Assembly (NCBI GenBank): GCA_902763505.1
Contig: CACWSO010000004.1
Coordinates: forward strand, 62,001-126,000
Direction of reading: 5' to 3'
DNA: 64,000 nt
DNA from: an uncultured Eubacteriales bacterium
GTDB taxonomy: Bacteria > Bacillota > Clostridia > Peptostreptococcales > Anaerovoracaceae
Shown here: positions 62,446 through 64,000 of the stretch, one piece after another
Position numbering within the stretch: position 1 is the stretch's first letter
Layout: each line of letters opens with the position of its first letter
Translations under genes and position numbers: made by a program
Notes under the pieces: model-generated
Told to the model about the DNA's origin: nothing
The model's database searches: none
Seen by the model: the letters and a program-made list of their open reading frames with translations, nothing else

Positions 62446-62481
62446 AATCTCGTCCTCCTTGTAATCTGCATCTGAATACAC

Positions 62482-62944
62482 AGATTCCTGTCACCAGGTG
62501 TCATTTAATATGGTGAAACGAATGTATCACCGACGCCGTGCAGACAATCTCTCCGACGCCGGATTAAAAACTTTCATTACGATCCATATTTGTCCACGAC
62601 ACCCCGGATCACGGGAATCGATCAGGAGAAGGCTGGCCACCTTCCATGGGACTCGAACCCCTGCAGGGATCTCCTGCAGCCGCCCCTGTCATAAGCAGCC
62701 GGACGGAAGTATCATTGTCCGCTCCGGGTGTCATCGCACATTGCAGCTGCCATACTGCCTTTTCAGAATGGATACTGATCGCTCTTCCTTGCGGAGTCGC
62801 CGCGGATCCTCTGGTCATGCTCACGGGGGTCAGCCGATCCCGGAACGAAAGTTCCTGATGAATGTGTATTCCGTTGTCAATATTCGCCAGGAGAAAAAAC
62901 CTCTCCCATATAACGGACATTTTTTTGCCCAAATGCAAGGTCAA
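62482..62944. other. Intergenic stretch inside the mobile element
   Basis: About 460 nt between two sigma-like genes. Open frames here lack coding character on both strands. An inverted repeat CTGCAGGGATCTCCTGCAG lies near 62661-62679, next to GGGACTCGAACCCC, which mimics a tRNA T-arm but lacks a matching acceptor stem. It may be a regulatory or transfer-origin region. Confidence 0.4.
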
Positions 62945-63373
62945 TCAGAAAATTTCCTGCAATTTTTTTATTATTCTTTCCAGACGCTGCTCTACTGCCT
63001 GTCGGGACACCCCTTCCATCTCAGCAATTCGCTTATGTGAGTACCCTTTGAAGTATTCATAATCGATCATTCTCTGCTCTGCTTCCGTCAGCTGACTGAT
63101 CGCATGATAGAGACGATTGCGTTCCTCTTCCGGTGTTTCCCTGCAAAGGTTGTAGAAGGGATCATTCTCGTGTGATGCCACCCATTCGTCTTTGTCGTTT
63201 GCGATGTCCAGACGATAACAGTAACGGCGATCTTTTCTCGCCCTGCTGGAATCCTTCCTCAGGGAATCATTCACCTTTTCGATCCACGTCACGTCCACGT
63301 CCTTATCAGTGACTATGAGTGTTTCCTCAACTGTTTTGTACACTATTTGTTTCTTGTTTTCTTTCTTTCCCAT
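62945..63373 (-). CDS. Sigma-70-family regulator of the mobile element
   Basis: 142 residues. The C-terminal part (ISQLTEAEQRMIDYEYFKGY, HKRIAEMEGVSRQAVEQRLE) is a sigma region 4 helix-turn-helix. The N-terminal part (TVEETLIVTDKDVDVTWIEK) is typical of the short sigma-like proteins of Bacillota conjugative elements. It probably activates element genes. AGGAGG precedes the ATG. Confidence 0.8.
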   Translation of the reverse strand: MGKKENKKQIVYKTVEETLIVTDKDVDVTWIEKVNDSLRKDSSRARKDRRYCYRLDIANDKDEWVASHENDPFYNLCRETPEEERNRLYHAISQLTEAEQRMIDYEYFKGYSHKRIAEMEGVSRQAVEQRLERIIKKLQEIF

Positions 63374-63735
63374 TTGTAAACCTCCTGTTTTCCGAATTGA
63401 TGTAGCTTCCGAAAATCAGGGGTTTACGGAGATCGTGCTGTCGGCACGATAGTCTTCTGTATATGCATCTGCCATGCTCCTTTCGGTGGTGTCTGGCAGA
63501 CGCACATAAAAATGGGTATAAGAAAAGCCCCGTACCCATTTGGATACGAGGCTCAAAACCCTTTATTATTTACTTGTTATGTTGCTGCACATCTCCCAGC
63601 ATATACAGTGTACATGGCCGTTTCTCCCATGTCACTTCCAGCTTTCTATCTGTTTTCCTGTCATCCTTTTCTCTGTTGTACTGTCACTATTCTCTCACAG
63701 AACCTCTCATAAAACTCTCAAAAAGTCTCTCACTT
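63374..63735. other. Intergenic stretch with hairpins
   Basis: About 360 nt without a credible gene of normal size. A hairpin ATCGTGCCGACAGCACGAT lies near 63437-63456. A 14-codon frame with a ribosome site ends near 63430 and could be a leader peptide before the sigma-like gene. The terminator at 63526-63553 is listed separately. Confidence 0.4.
63526..63553 (-). terminator. Rho-independent terminator
   Basis: AGCCTCGTATCC pairs with GGGTACGGGGCT (with mismatches) and is followed leftward by TTTTCTTAT. It would end transcripts from the gene at 63736. Confidence 0.65.
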
Positions 63736-63996
63736 TTAAATGACCATCTGCATCTGCATGCCGTCCGGATCAAAACTTCCTGTGTCACCGCTGATATAGT
63801 TCGCCTTATACTCCAGGAATGCCAGGCCAAACAGGATCACTGCAGCCTTCTTCTTCCGGTAGTACGTGCTCTCTCCCATCCGCAGTATTTCACTGGCTTC
63901 TGCATTGGTATAGTCAAAGTGGTTCATATATCGTGTGTTCAGGATATCCACGTAATCAGGGCCGTACTTCCCAAAGCTGTAGACCCGATATTTCAA
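63736..63996 (-). CDS. Hypothetical mobile-element protein, possibly extending past the window
   Basis: 86 residues visible. YVDILNTRYMNHFDYTNAEA, then SEILRMGESTYYRKKKAAVI, resembles the sigma-like/ArpU regulators of Bacillota phages and conjugative elements, with a C-terminal HTH. An ATG lies at 63994-63996, but the frame may continue beyond base 64000, so the true start is uncertain. Confidence 0.5.
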   Translation of the reverse strand: MKYRVYSFGKYGPDYVDILNTRYMNHFDYTNAEASEILRMGESTYYRKKKAAVILFGLAFLEYKANYISGDTGSFDPDGMQMQMVI

Positions 63997-64000
63997 TGCG

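Noticed and set aside
62640..62720. tRNA-like T-arm (GGTTCGAGTCCC on the minus strand)
   Set aside because: The T-stem has a mismatch, and no 5' acceptor strand, D-arm or anticodon arm pairs at the right distances. The nearby CTGCAG inverted repeat explains the apparent structure.
62609..62944. Minus-strand 111-codon open frame between the sigma-like genes
   Set aside because: No recognisable domain, poor coding character and no ribosome site; it may be a remnant.
62498..63040. Plus-strand 180-codon open frame in the mobile element
   Set aside because: It runs antisense through the sigma-like gene, has low-complexity Arg/Ser/Pro composition and no ribosome site.
1..64000. CRISPR array, rRNA operon, intact insertion sequence or replication origin
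   Set aside because: No regularly spaced repeats, conserved rRNA blocks, transposase genes or DnaA-box clusters were seen on reading both strands.

Overview
The window looks like chromosome of an anaerobic Bacillota (Clostridia-type) bacterium. The evidence is the gene repertoire: a PPi-type phosphofructokinase, an Old Yellow Enzyme with an Fe-S cluster, ECF and CUT1 ABC transporters, an FMN riboswitch, Gram-positive lipoprotein signals and AGGAGG-type ribosome sites. Most genes lie on the minus strand in tight operons.

Layout. 1-2.2 kb: start of a CoA-transferase gene (cut by the window edge) and a divergent amino-acid permease. 2.2-12.7 kb: a nine-gene sucrose/oligosaccharide operon read leftward (binding protein, two permeases, YesL-like protein, GH32 hydrolase, MsmK-type ATPase, a ParB-like/phosphoesterase fusion, fructokinase, amylosucrase-type GH13). 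12.8-13.7 kb: riboflavin ECF transporter under an FMN riboswitch. 13.7-19.0 kb: dipeptide/oligopeptide ABC transporter with a fused double ATPase. 19.1-22.1 kb: oligo-1,6-glucosidase-type GH13 and PPi-phosphofructokinase, which continue the sugar theme. 22.3-29.4 kb: Fe-S protein plus HypA, a saccharopine-dehydrogenase-like protein, an unusual two-domain aminotransferase fusion, a MATE exporter and a HAD phosphatase.

29.4-31.9 kb is a small accessory island (XRE regulator + nucleotidyltransferase + hypothetical) between 17-bp direct repeats that resemble the 3' end of a guaA gene. 31.9-38.9 kb holds the most unusual genes: a three-gene operon led by a 1612-residue protein that joins HD, HEAT-like, NadD-like adenylyltransferase, GNAT-like and phosphoribosyltransferase-like parts, followed by an LDH/MDH-like protein and a flavodoxin-like protein. 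39.1-46.7 kb is a compact nucleotide cluster (purC-purA-purB-lysR-guaA-pyrG).

46.9-48.2 kb holds a HicBA toxin-antitoxin pair behind a second guaA-end-like site whose 132-nt flank is homologous to that of the first island. 48.3-57.4 kb is a MarR-associated catabolic-looking cluster (two MFS carriers, amidohydrolase, M28 peptidase, Old Yellow Enzyme). 57.7-59.2 kb is gene-poor and decayed. From about 59.2 kb to the window end is an integrated mobile element with integrase, excisionase-type HTH proteins, a MobC-like protein, a MazF-type toxin and sigma-like regulators.

No rRNA, convincing tRNA, CRISPR array or intact insertion sequence was seen. Functions come from motif recognition by eye. 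No database search was run.
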